A stretch of 16,285 nt of DNA from CAZXDS01 sp964639525. Its GTDB lineage: Bacteria; Bacteroidota; Ignavibacteria; Ignavibacteriales; Melioribacteraceae. Positions 15,871 through 16,285 of the stretch are shown here, one piece after another. Each line of letters starts with the position of its first letter. Positions within the stretch are counted from its first letter, which is position 1. The notes under the pieces are model-generated. The model saw only the letters and a list, made by a program, of their open reading frames with translations, searched no databases and was not told the DNA's origin. Position numbers and translations under genes: made by a program. The stretch spans positions 1 through 16,285 of the forward strand of contig CAZXDS010000060.1 of the NCBI GenBank assembly GCA_964639525.1. The letters are read 5' to 3'.

Positions 15871-16285
15871 ATGTTGGAAAATCAAAAAAAATATTTAAAT
15901 TATTTGAATAATATTGAGATAGAAACAAATCAAATTGATTTATTAAAAAACAAATATAATAATCTCAAATCCGTTATAACAAAAACGGAGCTGCTTGTCC
16001 CTATCATTGGAGCTTTTAGTTCAGGGAAAAGTACGCTATTAAATTCATTTTTAGATTCCCAAATTTTACCGGTAGGTATAACGCCGGAAACTGCGATTGC
16101 AACTGAAATTAGATATTCAGAGGAAAACTTTATAGAAGCGGTAAAGGGAAATGGTGTTGTTGATAAATATTCTGTTGATGAAATGTTTAAAATTAAGGAA
16201 AAGTCAAGAGAGTATAAATTTATAAGATTGCGTAGATTCAACCCGCAAGTGCGACAGTTAGGGAAAATTATTAAAAAAGACTTTC
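15871..16285 (+). CDS. Dynamin-like GTPase, N-terminal part (runs off the window)
   Basis: The reading frame is open from ATG 15871 to the window end, giving 138 residues. AAGGGA lies about eight bases before the ATG. After a helical N-terminus rich in asparagine and lysine (about 1-40) comes the dynamin-type G1 loop GAFSSGKST (47-55), then LNSFL, LPVG and a switch I region PETAIATEI (72-80) with T74 and T78. The DxPG (G3) motif has not been reached. Bacterial dynamin-like proteins remodel or mend membranes; some, such as the LeoABC/Eleos group, act in phage defence. The gene is the second of an operon led by a WYL regulator. The 3' part and any partner dynamin gene lie outside the window. 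Confidence 0.85.
   Translation, partial: MLENQKKYLNYLNNIEIETNQIDLLKNKYNNLKSVITKTELLVPIIGAFSSGKSTLLNSFLDSQILPVGITPETAIATEIRYSEENFIEAVKGNGVVDKYSVDEMFKIKEKSREYKFIRLRRFNPQVRQLGKIIKKDF

Noticed and set aside
15930..16241. 103-residue minus-strand ORF at the right end
   Set aside because: It lies antisense within the dynamin-like frame, whose G1 motif is clear; it is a shadow.

Overview
The window is AT-rich and looks like a piece of a Bacteroidota/Ignavibacteriota-type (FCB group) chromosome. The evidence is an LpxR-family outer-membrane protein, a secreted tricorn-type protease, a TonB-dependent receptor, weak or absent Shine-Dalgarno sequences on several genes, and a promoter of the TAnnTTTG type. 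All supported genes read on the + strand. The organism is an inference from gene content; no rRNA or tRNA gene is present to settle it.

Left part (about 1-8250) is ordinary housekeeping and envelope DNA. A tight four-gene run encodes an RsmI-like tetrapyrrole-methylase-fold methyltransferase, a YbgC-type hotdog thioesterase, an Nfu-type Fe-S carrier and an LpxR-like lipid A deacylase; the gaps are 28, 18 and 5 bases. A large periplasmic tricorn-like S41 protease with its catalytic residues intact follows, closed by a strong intrinsic terminator at 6111-6145. Next comes a TonB-dependent receptor that must start at TTG.

Middle part (about 8250-10700) is an accessory cassette. A 33-base degenerate tandem repeat lies on its left. 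The abiEi/abiEii type IV toxin-antitoxin pair overlaps by four bases. Its promoter carries an inverted repeat over the -33 element, and its start codon lies almost on the predicted transcription start. A long imperfect inverted repeat and a 479-base non-coding stretch with a 24-base perfect palindrome lie on its right.

Right part (about 10700-16285) looks like a conflict or stress island. A MoxR-type AAA+ ATPase is followed by a small basic protein and then by a two-domain protein with a zinc-metallopeptidase motif (HEISH) and a VWA-like MIDAS domain (DUF2201 type). An unrecognised lipoprotein follows. After a 365-base gap with a structured inverted repeat come a WYL-domain regulator (winged HTH, WYL, WCX) and, 37 bases later, the start of a dynamin-like GTPase that runs off the window.

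The most interesting hypothesis is that the MoxR/small protein/metallopeptidase-VWA set, and the WYL-controlled dynamin operon beside it, are one or two defence or membrane-stress systems adjoining AbiE. The ATPase, protease, MIDAS and GTPase motifs are all intact as far as they can be read. A defence role is inferred from families and neighbourhood, not shown.
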